Below are positions 4,905-5,299 of a stretch of 5,299 bases of DNA, one piece after another (the stretch's first letter is position 1; each line of letters opens with the position of its first letter). The position numbers and the translations under genes were made by a program. The stretch spans positions 1 to 5,299 of the forward strand of contig CAIYHK010000232.1 of assembly GCA_903925985.1 (NCBI GenBank). Reading direction: 5' to 3'. The notes beneath the pieces were generated by a model. That model was not told the origin of the DNA and made no database searches. It was given only the letters and a program-made list of their open reading frames with translations. The stretch is from an uncultured Actinomycetes bacterium. Lineage in GTDB: Bacteria > Actinomycetota > Acidimicrobiia > Acidimicrobiales > Ilumatobacteraceae.

Positions 4905-5299
4905 ATGAAATACAAGCACCCAATATTGGCTCCGGTGGTGGCGATCACGGTTTTCGCATTATCTGCATGCAGCGACGACAACTCAAACGTTTCAACCACC
5001 ACGGTGCCATCAACTACTTCGACGATGCCGGTCACTACGACCACCTCGATGGGAACAAACATCGTGAGTCTCAGTTACCTAATCCAAGGCCTGATGAACA
5101 CCGAAGACATTGGTGGGGATTGGATTGATCGAGGTCGTCAGATTGTGCCACCTGGTAGCGATCAGCTGACGGGCTTTCTATGCGAGGAGGGCGAAGCAGC
5201 GGTTGCTGCCCTAGAGGGTCGTTTCGATCCGCAAGTGTCTACATCGTTTCGGCGACCAAATGACATTGGCCTAAGTGTGTTTGAAACTTTGATGTGGGG
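4905..5299 (+). CDS. Lipoprotein with Thr/Ser linker, N-terminal part (3' end outside window)
   Basis: The first 131 residues of an exported lipoprotein; the window ends inside the gene. Residues 1-21 are a signal peptide (MKYKHP, then APVVAITVFALSA) with lipobox LSAC, so C22 would be diacylated and the protein tethered to the outer face of the cytoplasmic membrane. Residues 23-52 are a Ser/Thr-rich linker (TTTVPSTTSTMPVTTTTS). The folded part starts near 54 (IVSLSYLIQGLMNTEDIGGDW) and contains Cys93 in GFLCEEGE. The layout of lipobox, Thr linker and a domain opening with a D-I/L-G-x-x-W helix recalls actinobacterial sensor-type (PknH extracellular-like) lipoproteins, but this is a weak by-eye similarity and the function is unknown. 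The start is set by the signal peptide, since no ribosome binding site is visible; leaderless or coupled initiation is possible. Confidence 0.78.
   Translation, partial: MKYKHPILAPVVAITVFALSACSDDNSNVSTTTVPSTTSTMPVTTTTSMGTNIVSLSYLIQGLMNTEDIGGDWIDRGRQIVPPGSDQLTGFLCEEGEAAVAALEGRFDPQVSTSFRRPNDIGLSVFETLMW

Overview
The window looks like a stretch of a mid-GC (roughly 50-55% by eye) actinobacterial chromosome. A member of the Acidimicrobiia, as found in marine or freshwater plankton, is a plausible guess. The clues are the actinobacterial-style NhaA, a tmRNA whose tag ends in FALAA, and secreted proteins of actinobacterial type: a collagen-like surface protein and a lipoprotein with a Thr/Ser-rich linker. 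The placement is inference; no 16S or other marker is present.

Layout: (1) 1-783, minus strand: 261 N-terminal residues of an exported surface protein that runs off the left edge. It has a membrane/signal segment, a two-Cys module, a CBM5/12-like module, eleven acidic collagen-type G-X-Y triplets encoded by a 9-bp tandem array, and a MopE-type acidic Cys motif. (2) 784-890: divergent intergenic region with two short palindromes and a 9-bp direct repeat. (3) 891-1358, plus: SRPBCC/AHSA1-type protein. (4) 1359-1472: structured leader ahead of nhaA, a candidate cis-regulatory RNA. (5) 1473-2759: complete nhaA Na+/H+ antiporter. (6) 2796-3431: YhhN/TMEM86-family membrane protein. (7) 3535-3960: small secreted beta-type protein. 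(8) 3970-4410: four-helix membrane protein of unknown function. (9) 4419-4795, minus: ssrA (tmRNA), convergent with and almost touching the preceding gene. (10) 4905-5299, plus: start of a lipoprotein gene cut by the right edge.

The plus-strand genes from nhaA to 4410 share orientation. nhaA and the YhhN gene (36-bp gap) and the pair 3535/3970 (9-bp gap) could each be co-transcribed. No shared pathway links them clearly; the common theme is the cell envelope: ion antiport, membrane lipid, secreted and membrane proteins. ssrA is an independent housekeeping locus for ribosome rescue. Nothing resembling a mobile element, CRISPR array, defence island or toxin-antitoxin pair was found. The most interesting items are the structured nhaA leader, the proline-free acidic collagen-like repeat joined to a MopE-type motif, and the small secreted protein with a WIGLY...YVW signature.
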